Source: Symbioplanes lichenis (GTDB taxonomy: Bacteria; Actinomycetota; Actinomycetes; Mycobacteriales; Micromonosporaceae). From it: a stretch of 64,000 nucleotides of DNA. Made by a program: the position numbers and the translations under genes. The stretch spans positions 248,001-312,000 of the forward strand of contig NZ_JAUZQD010000008.1 of assembly GCF_030709675.1 (NCBI RefSeq), given 5' to 3'. Under the pieces are notes generated by a model that ran no database searches, was not told the origin of the DNA, and worked only from the letters and a program-made list of their open reading frames with translations. Shown here piece after piece: positions 9,245-17,582 of the stretch (position 1 is its first letter; the number at the start of each line of letters is the position of its first letter).

Positions 9245-9610
9245 ATGCCAACCACTTCGCTCGACGTGACATCGCTGTCGGAGGCGTGGGCGCCGGTGAT
9301 CCATCGCCCGCTGGAGGACGGCCAGGCGCGCGCCTACGCGCCGATGTTCAAGGCGCTGGGCGACCCCGTCCGCCTGCGCCTGCTCTCCATGATCGCTTCC
9401 GCGGGCGGCGGCGAGGTCTGCGTCTGCGACCTGACCGGCTCGTTCCAGCTGACCGGGCCGACGATCTCGCACCACCTCAAGGTCCTGCGCGAGGCCGGCC
9501 TGGTCGACAGCGACCGGCGCGGGACGTGGGTCTATTACCGGCTGGTGCCGGGGCCCCTCGCCCTGCTGGCCGGCCTGCTCGACGTCACGAAGGCCGCCGC
9601 CACCGTCTGA
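9245..9610 (+). CDS. ArsR-family metalloregulator
   Basis: Winged-helix repressor, 121 residues. The core runs from KALGDPVRLRLL to WVYYRLVPG. The recognition helix region is TGPTISHHLKVLREAGLV. The segment EVCVCDLTG carries the CxC pair in the helix that in ArsR-type sensors binds arsenite or other thiophilic ions, so metalloid sensing is plausible. No arsenical pump or reductase is adjacent, so the target is unknown and may be elsewhere. The ATG at 9245 is preceded by AGGGTGG; an in-frame TTG at 9176 would add 23 residues with no similarity to the family. Confidence 0.85.
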   Translation: MPTTSLDVTSLSEAWAPVIHRPLEDGQARAYAPMFKALGDPVRLRLLSMIASAGGGEVCVCDLTGSFQLTGPTISHHLKVLREAGLVDSDRRGTWVYYRLVPGPLALLAGLLDVTKAAATV

Positions 9611-9620
9611 CCGTCTCCCG

Positions 9621-9640
9621 GGCCGGCGTTCGCGCCGGCC
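9621..9640. terminator. Bidirectional terminator between arsR and the DUF3140 gene
   Basis: A perfect 8-bp stem, GGCCGGCG/CGCCGGCC, with a TTCG tetraloop lies between two convergent genes. It can serve both strands. Confidence 0.7.
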
Positions 9641-9645
9641 TTGCG

Positions 9646-9969
9646 TCACTTCTTGAGCGGGTCGTGGCCCCAGTTCATGAGCGACCAGCGCCACTTGGTG
9701 TCCTTGACGTCACCCTGCGGCCGCTGCGCCAGGTGCCGGTGCACGTAGCCGACGACCTTGCGCATGTGCGCCTCGTCCTGGTCGCTCAGGTCCGCCTTCT
9801 TGGTGTGCAGCAGCTTCACGATCTTGCGCCCGCTGTCGTGGCCGACCGACTCGCCGCCGCCCGACTTCTGGCCGACCTCGCGCGACTCGTCGGTCTCCAG
9901 CCACTTCTCCAGCTCGGACGCGCTCATGTTCACGGCGTCCTTGAACTCCGTGTACGTGTCACTTGCCAT
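9646..9969 (-). CDS. DUF3140 family protein
   Basis: Small soluble protein of 107 residues, highly charged, with features of the DUF3140 family: SASELEKWL, then DESREVGQK, GHDSGRKIV, and the C-terminal HMRKVVGYVHRHLAQRP. Biochemical function is unknown. It overlaps by 11 bases the end of an upstream DUF2945 gene on the same strand. These two families often occur as a pair, so a joint role (possibly stress or DNA-related) is inferred only from linkage. Confidence 0.8.
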   Translation of the reverse strand: MASDTYTEFKDAVNMSASELEKWLETDESREVGQKSGGGESVGHDSGRKIVKLLHTKKADLSDQDEAHMRKVVGYVHRHLAQRPQGDVKDTKWRWSLMNWGHDPLKK

Positions 9970-10165
9970 CCTTCAGCGCCTCCTCCTTGTGCACGGCGGT
10001 CGCCCCGGTCTTGTCGCTCTTGACCTTGTACTGCGGCTCGTCCTTCGACGCCGCCACCGTGCGGCCGGACTCCTCCGTGCGAGAGGTGATCTTCTTCTCG
10101 ACCGTGCCCTCGACGGTTTCGCCGTGGCTCTTCCAGGACACCTTCGTACCTTTTCGCAGGCTCAT
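9959..10165 (-). CDS. DUF2945 / HVA1-type Tudor-like small protein
   Basis: 68 residues, beginning MSLRKGTKVSWKSHGETVEG and containing KKITSRTE, which matches the hypervirulence-associated (HVA1, DUF2945) Tudor-like family. The fold is a small SH3-like barrel of unknown ligand. It is the first gene of a two-gene minus-strand unit with the DUF3140 gene. The start is the ATG at 10165; no better-spaced start is visible. Confidence 0.8.
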   Translation of the reverse strand: MSLRKGTKVSWKSHGETVEGTVEKKITSRTEESGRTVAASKDEPQYKVKSDKTGATAVHKEEALKDGK

Positions 10166-10270
10166 GAACTCGGGGTACCCGGCGTCCCGGCGGCATAACG
10201 CCCGAGGTCAGCCGGGTTTTCCCCGGGTGAGTGACCCCTCCGGGATCTCGGTCCGGCGTCCTCGCCCGGG

Positions 10271-10360
10271 GCCGGCTCAGCGCGCGCCGGGCAGGTCGCG
10301 GTGCCGGCTCAGCGCGGGCCGGGCAGGTCGCGGTGCCGGCTCAGCGCGGGCCGGGCAGGT
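10271..10360. repeat. Three 32-bp tandem copies of the methyltransferase 3' end
   Basis: Units at 10271-10302 and 10303-10334 and a partial unit at 10335-10360. The third copy contains the last codons and the stop of the minus-strand methyltransferase gene. The first two repeat that end downstream, including the TGA. Confidence 0.85.
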
Positions 10361-11150
10361 GGGTGACGAAGATCGCGGTGCCGGGGAAGAGGCGGCCGCG
10401 CAGGGGGCTCCACTGGCCCCAGATCTGCTCGTGGCCCTCCGGCCACTCCGGCTCGATCAGGTCGTCCAGGACGAAGCCGGCGGCGACCAGCTCGCGGATC
10501 CGGTCGCCCAGGGTGCGGTGCTGCTCGACGTAGGTCGGGGTGCCGGCGGCGTCCTGCTCCACGTACGGGCGGCGGTCGAAGTAGGGGTGGATCGCCAGCA
10601 GGCCGTCCTCGCCCGGGTCGTCGAGGAAGATCCACCGCATCGGGTGGGTGAGCGAGTAGACCCATGTGCCGCCGGGGCGCAGCACCCGGGCGACCTCGCG
10701 CATGACCGCGGCGGAGTCGGCGACGAAGGGGATCGCGCCGAACGCCGTGAACACGATGTCGAAGGCGCCGGTCGCGAACGGCAGCGCCAGCGCGTCGGCC
10801 TGCACCAGCGGCACCTCGACGCCGGAGCGCGAGGCGCCCGCTTGGGCCTGGCGCAGCATGCCGGCGCTCAGATCCATGGCGACCACGCCGGCGCCCTGAC
10901 CCTCCAGCCAGCGCGCTGCTGCCGCGGCCCCGGAACCCAATTCCAGAACCCGCTTCCCTCGTACGTCGCCCAGCAGCCGGACATCGGCCTCGCGCACACC
11001 CTCGGGGCACCACACGAAGTCGGCGTCCCCGAGGAAGGCGCCGTGCTCCTCCTGGTAGTCGTCGGCGTCGAGGTCCCACCAGTGGCGGCTGGCGACGCGG
11101 CTCTCGTCGTCGGTCACCGGGCGGCGCAGGGTCACGTGGTCTTCGATCAC
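10341..11150 (-). CDS. SAM-dependent class I methyltransferase
   Basis: 269 residues. Motif I for S-adenosylmethionine binding is VLELGSGAAAAARWL near residue 70; the acidic motif VVAMDLSAGML, QADALALPF and the FDIVFTAFGAIPF stretch follow, as in Methyltransf_11 enzymes. N-terminal HWWDLDADDYQEEHG is typical of an actinobacterial group of uncharacterised methyltransferases. The substrate is unknown. I start at the GTG at 11150; the frame is open much further upstream, but that part is an Arg/Ser/Pro repeat produced by the intergenic 45-bp array. Transcribed alone, divergent from rpsA. Confidence 0.85.
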   Translation of the reverse strand: MIEDHVTLRRPVTDDESRVASRHWWDLDADDYQEEHGAFLGDADFVWCPEGVREADVRLLGDVRGKRVLELGSGAAAAARWLEGQGAGVVAMDLSAGMLRQAQAGASRSGVEVPLVQADALALPFATGAFDIVFTAFGAIPFVADSAAVMREVARVLRPGGTWVYSLTHPMRWIFLDDPGEDGLLAIHPYFDRRPYVEQDAAGTPTYVEQHRTLGDRIRELVAAGFVLDDLIEPEWPEGHEQIWGQWSPLRGRLFPGTAIFVTHLPGPR

Positions 11151-11187
11151 CGGGCCACCGTACGTTCCCCGGGGTGGGCGCCGCCCC

Positions 11188-11360
11188 GCGCGTACCCGGA
11201 TCGGTGAAGCGTCGCGGGGCGGGACCGGTCGGGCGGACCCGGATCGGGATCGTGACGCGGGGCGCGAGCCGGTCCGCGCGGACCCGGACGGGGACCGCGG
11301 CACGGGGCTTGATCCGCTCTGCGCGTACCCGGGAAGGGAATGCGCCGTGGGGCGGCCGGG
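11188..11360. repeat. Four degenerate 45-bp tandem repeats
   Basis: Units at about 11188-11230 (43 bp), 11231-11275, 11276-11320 and 11321-11360, each beginning with a variant of GCGCGGACCCGG. The period of 45 keeps frames open on both strands, giving spurious long reading frames. The array lies between the divergent methyltransferase and rpsA genes. Confidence 0.75.
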
Positions 11361-11428
11361 CAAAACCGCACGTAACGGGCGTGGTGACGGGTTTGGCGGG
11401 AACAATGTGCCTGGGTCCGCAGGAGGGC

Positions 11429-11459
11429 TTGCAACCTGTGGTAATGCGCACTGTAAGCT
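11429..11459 (+). promoter_or_regulatory. Possible rpsA promoter
   Basis: TTGCAA at 11429-11434 and TAAGCT at 11454-11459 are separated by 19 bases, about 190 bases before the rpsA start. The spacer is longer than ideal. A long leader would fit S1 autoregulation, but nothing in the leader itself proves this. Confidence 0.35.
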
Positions 11460-11650
11460 AGTCGATGCGCTCGCGGATCGTGTGCCTCGGCAGGGAGCAG
11501 GTTCCGCAAGTCGTCGGTCCAGCATGATTCTGACTCGCCTGATCGCCCGGCTCCACGCTCGTGATCACCGGATGTTCGTGCTGTGCCCGTCGTCAGGTCC
11601 GTGACGCGCAAGAGACACCACGAAACCATCCGTTCGGAGCAACAGTCCAC

Positions 11651-13165
11651 ATGACGAGCAGCATCGAGGCCACCTCGAGCGCCAACCGGGTCACCGTCGA
11701 CGATCTCGGCTCGGAGGAAGCTTTCCTCGCAGCCATCGACGAGACCATCAAGTACTTCAACGACGGTGACATTGTCGAAGGCACCGTCGTCAAGGTCGAT
11801 CGGGACGAGGTCCTGCTCGACATCGGCTACAAGACCGAGGGCGTCATCCCCTCGCGCGAGTTGTCGATCAAGCATGACGTGGACCCCGCGGAAGTGGTGT
11901 CGGTCGGAGACCACATCGAAGCCCTCGTCCTCACCAAGGAGGACAAGGAAGGCCGCCTGATCCTCTCGAAGAAGCGCGCGCAGTACGAGCGCGCGTGGGG
12001 CACCATCGAGAAGATCAAGGAGGACGACGGCGTCGTGCGCGGCTCCGTCATCGAGGTCGTCAAGGGTGGCCTCATCCTCGACATCGGCCTGCGTGGCTTC
12101 CTCCCCGCCTCCCTCGTGGAGATGCGTCGCGTCCGTGACCTCCAGCCCTACGTGGGCCGGGAGCTCGAGGCGAAGATCATCGAGCTGGACAAGAACCGCA
12201 ACAACGTGGTCCTGTCCCGCCGGGCGTGGCTGGAGCAGACCCAGTCCGAGGTCCGCACCGAGTTCCTCAACAAGCTGCAGAAGGGCCAGGTCCGCAAGGG
12301 CGTCGTGTCCTCCATCGTCAACTTCGGTGCCTTCGTGGACCTGGGTGGCGTGGACGGCCTGGTGCACGTCTCCGAGCTCTCCTGGAAGCACATCGACCAC
12401 CCGTCCGAGGTTGTCGAGGTCGGCCAGGAGGTCGAGGTCGAGGTGCTCGACGTCGACCTGGACCGCGAGCGTGTCTCGCTGTCGCTGAAGGCGACCCAGG
12501 AAGACCCGTGGCGCCAGTTCGCCCGGACCCACGCGATCAACCAGATCGTGCCGGGCAAGGTCACCAAGCTGGTCCCGTTCGGTGCGTTCGTCCGCGTCGA
12601 CGACGGCATCGAGGGCCTGGTGCACATCTCCGAGCTGGCCGAGCGGCACGTCGAGCTGCCCGAGCAGGTCGTCCAGGTGGGCTCCGACGTCCTGGTCAAG
12701 GTCATCGACATCGACCTCGAGCGTCGCCGCATCTCGCTGTCGCTCAAGCAGGCCAACGAGGGCTTCGTCGAGGGCGAGGAGCACTTCGACCCGACCCTCT
12801 ACGGCATGGCTGCCACGTACGACAACGAGGGCAACTACATCTACCCGGAGGGCTTCGACCCGGAGACGGGCGAGTGGCTCGAGGGCTTCGACGCCCAGCG
12901 CGAGACCTGGGAGAAGCAGTACGCCGAGGCTCGCGAGCGCTGGGAGGCCCACACCAAGCAGGTGCAGGCGTCCCGCGACGCCGACGCCGAGGCCGCGCTC
13001 AACCCGGTTCCGGCCGGCGGCGTGACCTCGTCCTCCTCCTCGTCGACCTCCTCCTCCACGAGCTCGTCCGCCCCGGCGCGCTCGAACGAGGAGCCGGCCG
13101 GCACCCTGGCCACCGACGAGGCCCTCGCCGCCCTGCGCGAGAAGCTCGCCGGCGGCAAGAACTGA
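11651..13165 (+). CDS. rpsA: 30S ribosomal protein S1
   Basis: mRNA-binding protein of the small ribosomal subunit, 504 residues. Four S1 (OB-fold) repeats are visible, beginning at about residues 38 (DIVEGTVVKVDRDEVLLDIG), 123 (GSVIEVVKGGLILDIG), 210 (KGVVSSIVNFGAFVDLGG) and 297 (GKVTKLVPFGAFVRVDDG). The first two are degenerate and the last two canonical, the usual actinobacterial form. The C-terminus carries a low-complexity serine run near residues 458-475. The ATG at 11651 gives the conserved N-terminus; an upstream in-frame start would add 30 unrelated residues. Confidence 0.96.
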   Translation: MTSSIEATSSANRVTVDDLGSEEAFLAAIDETIKYFNDGDIVEGTVVKVDRDEVLLDIGYKTEGVIPSRELSIKHDVDPAEVVSVGDHIEALVLTKEDKEGRLILSKKRAQYERAWGTIEKIKEDDGVVRGSVIEVVKGGLILDIGLRGFLPASLVEMRRVRDLQPYVGRELEAKIIELDKNRNNVVLSRRAWLEQTQSEVRTEFLNKLQKGQVRKGVVSSIVNFGAFVDLGGVDGLVHVSELSWKHIDHPSEVVEVGQEVEVEVLDVDLDRERVSLSLKATQEDPWRQFARTHAINQIVPGKVTKLVPFGAFVRVDDGIEGLVHISELAERHVELPEQVVQVGSDVLVKVIDIDLERRRISLSLKQANEGFVEGEEHFDPTLYGMAATYDNEGNYIYPEGFDPETGEWLEGFDAQRETWEKQYAEARERWEAHTKQVQASRDADAEAALNPVPAGGVTSSSSSSTSSSTSSSAPARSNEEPAGTLATDEALAALREKLAGGKN

Positions 13166-13185
13166 GCACCATCGCCTGACCCGGT

Positions 13186-13207
13186 CCCCGGCCCGTAACG
13201 GCCGGGG
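13186..13207 (+). terminator. First hairpin after rpsA
   Basis: CCCCGGCC/GGCCGGGG stem of eight pairs with a six-base loop, 20 bases after the rpsA stop. It has no T tract of its own and is followed by a second, better terminator. Confidence 0.45.
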
Positions 13208-13222
13208 CCCGGAACGGACGCC

Positions 13223-13261
13223 GAGCCGCCCCTCCGCCGTCGCGCGGGTGGGCGGCTCTTT
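13223..13261 (+). terminator. rpsA intrinsic terminator
   Basis: Nine-pair stem GAGCCGCCC (13223-13231) with GGGCGGCTC (13250-13258), followed by TTT at 13259-13261. The loop is 18 bases. Confidence 0.65.
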
Positions 13262-13372
13262 CCGTGCGCGCCTCGTTTTTGCCCGCCGGCGGCGGCTGCT
13301 CGGCGGCGATGTCCGCTTCCCGCGCCCTTCTTCCGGCTTTCTCGGCTCGCGCCGCTCGGGGATACTGGCCGC

Positions 13373-14569
13373 GTGCTCAAGGTGGGGTTGACCGGTGGCA
13401 TCGGAGCCGGGAAAAGTGCCGTCGCGCGGTTGCTGGCCGAGCGCGGCGCGGTGATCATCGACGCCGATGTGCTCTCGCGGGAGGTGGTCGCGCCGGGGAC
13501 CGACGGGCTGGCCGCCGTGGCGGAGGCCTTCGGGGCCGGGGTGCTCACGCCGGCGGGTGAGCTCGATCGGCCGGCCCTCGGCACGCGCGTGTTCGGCGAC
13601 ACCGGCGCGCGGCGGACCCTTGAGAAGATCATCCATCCCCGGGTACGCGCCCGGACCGCGCAGCTGACCAGCGAAGCCCCGCTCGACGCGGTCGTCGTCA
13701 ACGACGTGCCGCTGCTCGTGGAGACGGGACTCGCGCCCTCGTACCACCTGGTCGTGGTCGTGGAAGCCGATCCGGAGACGCGCGTCACGCGGCTCGTGGA
13801 GACGCGCGGGATGACCCAGGAGCAGGCCGCCGCCCGGATCGCCGCGCAGGCCGGCGACGACGAGCGCCGGGCCGCCGCGGACGTGGTGATCAGCAACGGC
13901 GGGACGCTCGCCGAGCTGGAGACCCAGGTCACCCGGTTGTGGCGCGAGCGGCTGGTGCCGTACGAGCGGAATGTGCGGTTGTCCCGCTTCGCCGGCACCG
14001 ACGGACGTTTGCGGGTCGCCGAGCCGGACGTGACATGGCCGGCGCAGGCGGCGCGGATCATGGCGCGGATCGATCATGTGCTGCGGCCGCTGGGCCTGGA
14101 CGGGGGGCTCACGCACATCGGGTCGACCGCGGTGCCGGGGCTGCCCGCGAAGGACCTCATCGACCTCATGCTCGCCGTGCCCACCTTGACGGCGGCCGAC
14201 GAGGCGGCGGGCGCGCTCGCCGGGGCGGGGCTGCCGCGGCGTACGGGGGAATGGGCCGACAACGCCCGCGGGATCCCCGGCGCGACGTGGCCCAAGCGGC
14301 TGCACGGCCATGCGGACCCGGGGCGGCCGGTCAACCTGCACGTCCGGGTGACGGGGTCGCCGGGGTGGCGCTTCGCGCTGCTCATGCGCGACCACCTGCG
14401 GGCGGTGCCGGAGGCGCGCGACGGTTACGCGGCGGCGAAGGCGGACTGGGCCGGGCAGCACGCGGACGTGGCCGGTTACGCGGAGGCCAAGGAGCCGTGG
14501 TTCGACGCGGAGGCGGAGGCGGCGCACGCGTGGGCCGAGGAGGTGGGCTGGCAGCCGCGTGCGTCCTGA
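13373..14569 (+). CDS. coaE: Dephospho-CoA kinase fused to a GrpB (UPF0157) domain
   Basis: Catalyses the last step of coenzyme A synthesis, phosphorylating the 3'-OH of dephospho-CoA. Residues 1-200 are the kinase: P-loop GLTGGIGAGKS, DADVLSREVV and the lid region RLVETRGMTQEQA. Residues about 210-398 form a GrpB/UPF0157 nucleotidyltransferase-like domain with HIGSTAVPGLPAKDLIDLML and a C-terminal RDHLRAVPEARDGY segment. The fusion is common in actinobacteria; the role of the second domain is not established. GTG start. It stands between rpsA and uvrB, each with its own regulatory region. Confidence 0.95.
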   Translation: MLKVGLTGGIGAGKSAVARLLAERGAVIIDADVLSREVVAPGTDGLAAVAEAFGAGVLTPAGELDRPALGTRVFGDTGARRTLEKIIHPRVRARTAQLTSEAPLDAVVVNDVPLLVETGLAPSYHLVVVVEADPETRVTRLVETRGMTQEQAAARIAAQAGDDERRAAADVVISNGGTLAELETQVTRLWRERLVPYERNVRLSRFAGTDGRLRVAEPDVTWPAQAARIMARIDHVLRPLGLDGGLTHIGSTAVPGLPAKDLIDLMLAVPTLTAADEAAGALAGAGLPRRTGEWADNARGIPGATWPKRLHGHADPGRPVNLHVRVTGSPGWRFALLMRDHLRAVPEARDGYAAAKADWAGQHADVAGYAEAKEPWFDAEAEAAHAWAEEVGWQPRAS

Positions 14570-14584
14570 GGCTGCCCTTTTCCG

Positions 14585-14720
14585 GCTGCGGGGTGTTCGC
14601 GGCCCTTTTCCCGGCCGCAGGGCGTTCGCGGCCTTGTGCTGGGCGCGGGGTGTTCGCGGCTTTCCTGGGGGCGGGGCTTTCGCGGCTTTCCCTGGGCGCA
14701 GGGGCGCTCGCGGCGGGCGG
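14585..14720. repeat. Degenerate 27-31-bp repeats between coaE and uvrB
   Basis: Five imperfect copies of a unit resembling GGGTGTTCGCGGCTTTCCTG, for instance near 14591, 14622, 14649, 14677 and 14703. The rest of the interval to 14922 has no gene. Confidence 0.6.
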
Positions 14721-14922
14721 TCGTGCGGTGTGGCACGACCTTCCCGGACGCGCTCGCCGGCGGCACCGGGGCTGCGATCCGTGGAGTCCGCCCGGGGCGC
14801 CGCGTGGTGGCACCGGCCGGGCGGCAGGCCGCCGCGAGCGACCTACCCGACCAGTCTGAACCGGTCGCGGGCGGGGGACAACGCCCGGAATACGCACCAT
14901 CGGCACGAGCGTCGCGGAAACT

Positions 14923-14944
14923 TGTCACACCCCCGACGTACGGT
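14923..14944 (+). promoter_or_regulatory. DNA-damage-type promoter of uvrB (TGTC-N12-TAnnnT)
   Basis: TGTCACAC at 14923-14930, eight bases, TACGGT at 14939-14944, and the uvrB ATG six bases later. Spacing is identical to the elements before polA, uvrA and uvrC. The transcript would begin at or next to the start codon. Confidence 0.65.
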
Positions 14945-14950
14945 GGGTCC

Positions 14951-17071
14951 ATGGCGCTCGACATCCCACGACTCGACGGCACCTTCGAGGTCGTCAGCGA
15001 ATACCAGCCGGCCGGTGACCAGCCCGCGGCCATCGCCGAGCTGGAGCGCCGGGTGCGCCGGGGCGACCGCAACACGGTCCTGCTCGGGGCCACCGGCACC
15101 GGCAAGAGCGCGACCACCGCGTGGCTCATCGAGAAGCTGCAGCGGCCGGCGCTCGTCCTCGCCCCCAACAAGACGCTCTGTGCCCAGCTCGCCAAGGAGT
15201 TCCGCGAGCTGCTGCCCCACAACGCCGTCGAATACTTCGTCAGCTACTACGACTACTACCAGCCCGAGGCCTACATCGCGCAGACCGACACCTACATCGA
15301 GAAGGACTCGTCGGTCAACGAGGAGGTCGAGCGGCTCCGGCACTCGGCCACCATGTCGCTGCTCACCCGGCGCGACGTCATCGTGGTCGCGACCGTCTCG
15401 GCGATCTACGGCCTGGGCACCCCGCAGGAATACCTCGAGCGCGCGGCCAAGGTCAAGGTCGGCCAGGAGTGGGACCGCGACCAGCTGCTGCGCCGCCTCG
15501 TCGACATTCAATACAGCCGCAACGACATGGCGTTCCAGCGCGGCACCTTCCGGGTGCGCGGCGACACGCTGGAGATCATCCCGGCCTACGAGGAGCTCGC
15601 CGTCCGGATCGAGTTCTTCGGCGACGAGATCGAGAAGCTCTACTATCTGCACCCGCTCACCGGCGACATCGTGCGCGAGGTCGACCAGCTCGTCATCTTC
15701 CCGGCGACGCACTACGCGGCCGGCCCCGAGCGCATGGAGCGGGCCATCCGCGACATCGAGGCCGAGCTCGAGGAGCGCCTCGCCGAGCTCGACCGGCAGG
15801 GCAAGCTGCTCGAGGCCCAGCGGCTGCGGATGCGCACGACCTACGACATCGAGATGATGCGGCAGGTCGGCTTCTGCAACGGCATCGAGAACTACTCGAT
15901 GCACATGGACGGCCGCTCCTTCGGCGACCCGGCCTACACGCTGCTCGACTATTTCCCCGACGACTTCGTCACGGTCATCGACGAGTCCCACGTCACGATC
16001 CCGCAGATCGGCGGCATGTACGAGGGGGACGCCTCGCGCAAGCGCATCCTCATCGAGCACGGCTTCCGGCTGCCCAGCGCCGCGGACAACCGGCCGCTGC
16101 GCTTCGACGAGTTCCTCGAGCGGGTCGGCCAGATGGTCTTCCTGTCGGCGACGCCCGGGCCGTGGGAGATGGGGGAGGCTCAAGGCGAATACGTCGAGCA
16201 GGTCATCCGCCCGACCGGCCTGGTCGACCCCGAGGTCGTCGTCAAGCCGACCAAGGGCCAGATCGACGATCTCATGCACGAGATCAAGCTGCGCACCGAG
16301 CGCGACGAGCGGGTCCTGGTCACCACCCTGACCAAGAAGATGGCCGAGGACCTCACCGACTACCTCCTGGAAAACGGCATCCGGGTGCGCTACCTGCACT
16401 CCGAGGTCGACACCCTGCGCCGCGTCGAGCTACTCAAGGAGCTGCGCAAGGGCGACTACGACGTCCTGGTCGGCATCAACCTGCTGCGCGAGGGCCTCGA
16501 CCTGCCCGAGGTGTCGCTGGTCGCCATCCTCGACGCCGACAAGGAGGGCTTCCTGCGCAGCGGCCGCTCCCTGATCCAGACGATCGGCCGCGCCGCCCGT
16601 AACGTCTCGGGCCAGGTCCACATGTACGCGGACAAGATCACCCCGTCGATGCGCGAGGCGATCGAGGAGACCGACCGGCGCCGGGCCAAGCAGGTCGCCT
16701 ACAACGAGGCCCACGGCATCAAGCCCGAGCCCCTCCGCAAGAAGATCCACGACATCCTCGACGACATCTACCGCGAGGCCGAGGACACCGACACCACCCT
16801 CGGCAGCCACTCCGTCGGCGGCGCCGGCCGGCAGATGTCGCGCGGCAAGGCCCCCGTGCCCGAGACCCGCTCCAAGGGGCGCGCCGCCGCCACGGCTCCG
16901 GCCCGCGAGGGCATGGCCCGCGCCGAGCTGGCCCAGCTCATCCAGGACCTCAACGACCAGATGCTGGCCGCGGCCCGGGAGCTGCAGTTCGAGCTGGCCG
17001 CCCGCATCCGCGACGAGATGTCCGAGCTGAAGAAGGAGCTCCGCGGCATGGACGTGGCGGGGGTGCGCTGA
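14951..17071 (+). CDS. uvrB: Excinuclease ABC subunit B
   Basis: Damage-verifying helicase-like subunit of nucleotide excision repair, 706 residues. Walker A GATGTGKSATTA near residue 46; the beta-hairpin YYDYYQPEAYIAQTDTYIEK near 95; helicase motifs VIDESHVTIPQ, LSATPGPWE and QTIGRAARN. A C-terminal UvrB-UvrC interaction motif (LAQLIQDLNDQMLAAAREL) spans the last 50 residues. A variable Ala/Gly/Arg-rich linker precedes it near residues 610-650. The ATG at 14951 fits the leaderless promoter. Confidence 0.97.
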   Translation: MALDIPRLDGTFEVVSEYQPAGDQPAAIAELERRVRRGDRNTVLLGATGTGKSATTAWLIEKLQRPALVLAPNKTLCAQLAKEFRELLPHNAVEYFVSYYDYYQPEAYIAQTDTYIEKDSSVNEEVERLRHSATMSLLTRRDVIVVATVSAIYGLGTPQEYLERAAKVKVGQEWDRDQLLRRLVDIQYSRNDMAFQRGTFRVRGDTLEIIPAYEELAVRIEFFGDEIEKLYYLHPLTGDIVREVDQLVIFPATHYAAGPERMERAIRDIEAELEERLAELDRQGKLLEAQRLRMRTTYDIEMMRQVGFCNGIENYSMHMDGRSFGDPAYTLLDYFPDDFVTVIDESHVTIPQIGGMYEGDASRKRILIEHGFRLPSAADNRPLRFDEFLERVGQMVFLSATPGPWEMGEAQGEYVEQVIRPTGLVDPEVVVKPTKGQIDDLMHEIKLRTERDERVLVTTLTKKMAEDLTDYLLENGIRVRYLHSEVDTLRRVELLKELRKGDYDVLVGINLLREGLDLPEVSLVAILDADKEGFLRSGRSLIQTIGRAARNVSGQVHMYADKITPSMREAIEETDRRRAKQVAYNEAHGIKPEPLRKKIHDILDDIYREAEDTDTTLGSHSVGGAGRQMSRGKAPVPETRSKGRAAATAPAREGMARAELAQLIQDLNDQMLAAARELQFELAARIRDEMSELKKELRGMDVAGVR

Positions 17072-17075
17072 GCGG

Positions 17076-17573
17076 ATGGGGACCCGCCAGGAGATCGCCG
17101 CGCTGCCGCCGCCGGCTTCGCCGTCCGTCGCGTTGCCGTCATCGGCTTCGGGGCCTGTCGCGTTGCCGGCGTCGGCTTTGGGGCCTGTCATGTTGCCGTC
17201 GGCCGCGCCGCCTGTCGCGGAGGGCGATCTGGCCCGGGCCGACTCGCTCGCCCGGGAGATCTTCGCCGACATCGCGAACAAGTGGGCGTTCCTGATCATC
17301 GAGTTTCTCGGGCCACGCACGCTGCGCTTCACCGAGCTGCGCGACGAGATCGGCGGCATCAGCCACAAGATGCTCACGCAGAATCTCCGCATGCTGGAGC
17401 GCAACGGGCTGATCGAGCGCACCGTCCACGCGACCGTCCCGCCTCAGGTCGACTATGCGCTGACCGAGGCGGGGCACGGGCTGCGGGCGGTGGTCGACGG
17501 GATGTGCGGATGGACCCAGCAGTACCTGGGGCACATCGAGGCGTCGCGGCGGCGGGCGAGCGGGGTTTCCTGA
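17076..17573 (+). CDS. HxlR-family transcriptional regulator with Pro/Ala-rich N-terminal tail
   Basis: 165 residues. The winged-helix HxlR domain covers about residues 50-155 (SLAREIFADIANKWAFLIIEFLG, GISHKMLTQNLRMLERNGL, VDYALTEAG). No cysteine lies at the N-terminus of the domain, so redox sensing of the YodB/HypR type is not supported. The first ~48 residues are a low-complexity tail with repeats of a V-A-L-P-S-like unit, unusual for the family; translation might begin later, but no strong internal ribosome-binding site is evident. It starts four bases after the uvrB stop, and converges with the RidA gene. Target unknown. Confidence 0.75.
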   Translation: MGTRQEIAALPPPASPSVALPSSASGPVALPASALGPVMLPSAAPPVAEGDLARADSLAREIFADIANKWAFLIIEFLGPRTLRFTELRDEIGGISHKMLTQNLRMLERNGLIERTVHATVPPQVDYALTEAGHGLRAVVDGMCGWTQQYLGHIEASRRRASGVS

Positions 17574-17582
17574 CGACGCCGG

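Noticed and set aside
9245..9610. Arsenic resistance island around the ArsR gene
   Set aside because: No arsenite pump, arsenate reductase or arsenic methyltransferase is nearby; the nearby methyltransferase lacks the ArsM cysteine pattern.
11174..11560. Open frames on both strands over the 45-bp repeats upstream of rpsA and the methyltransferase
   Set aside because: They exist because the repeat period is a multiple of three. The peptides are Arg/Gly/Ser/Pro-only and there is no ribosome-binding site, so the genes are started at 11150 (minus) and 11651 (plus).
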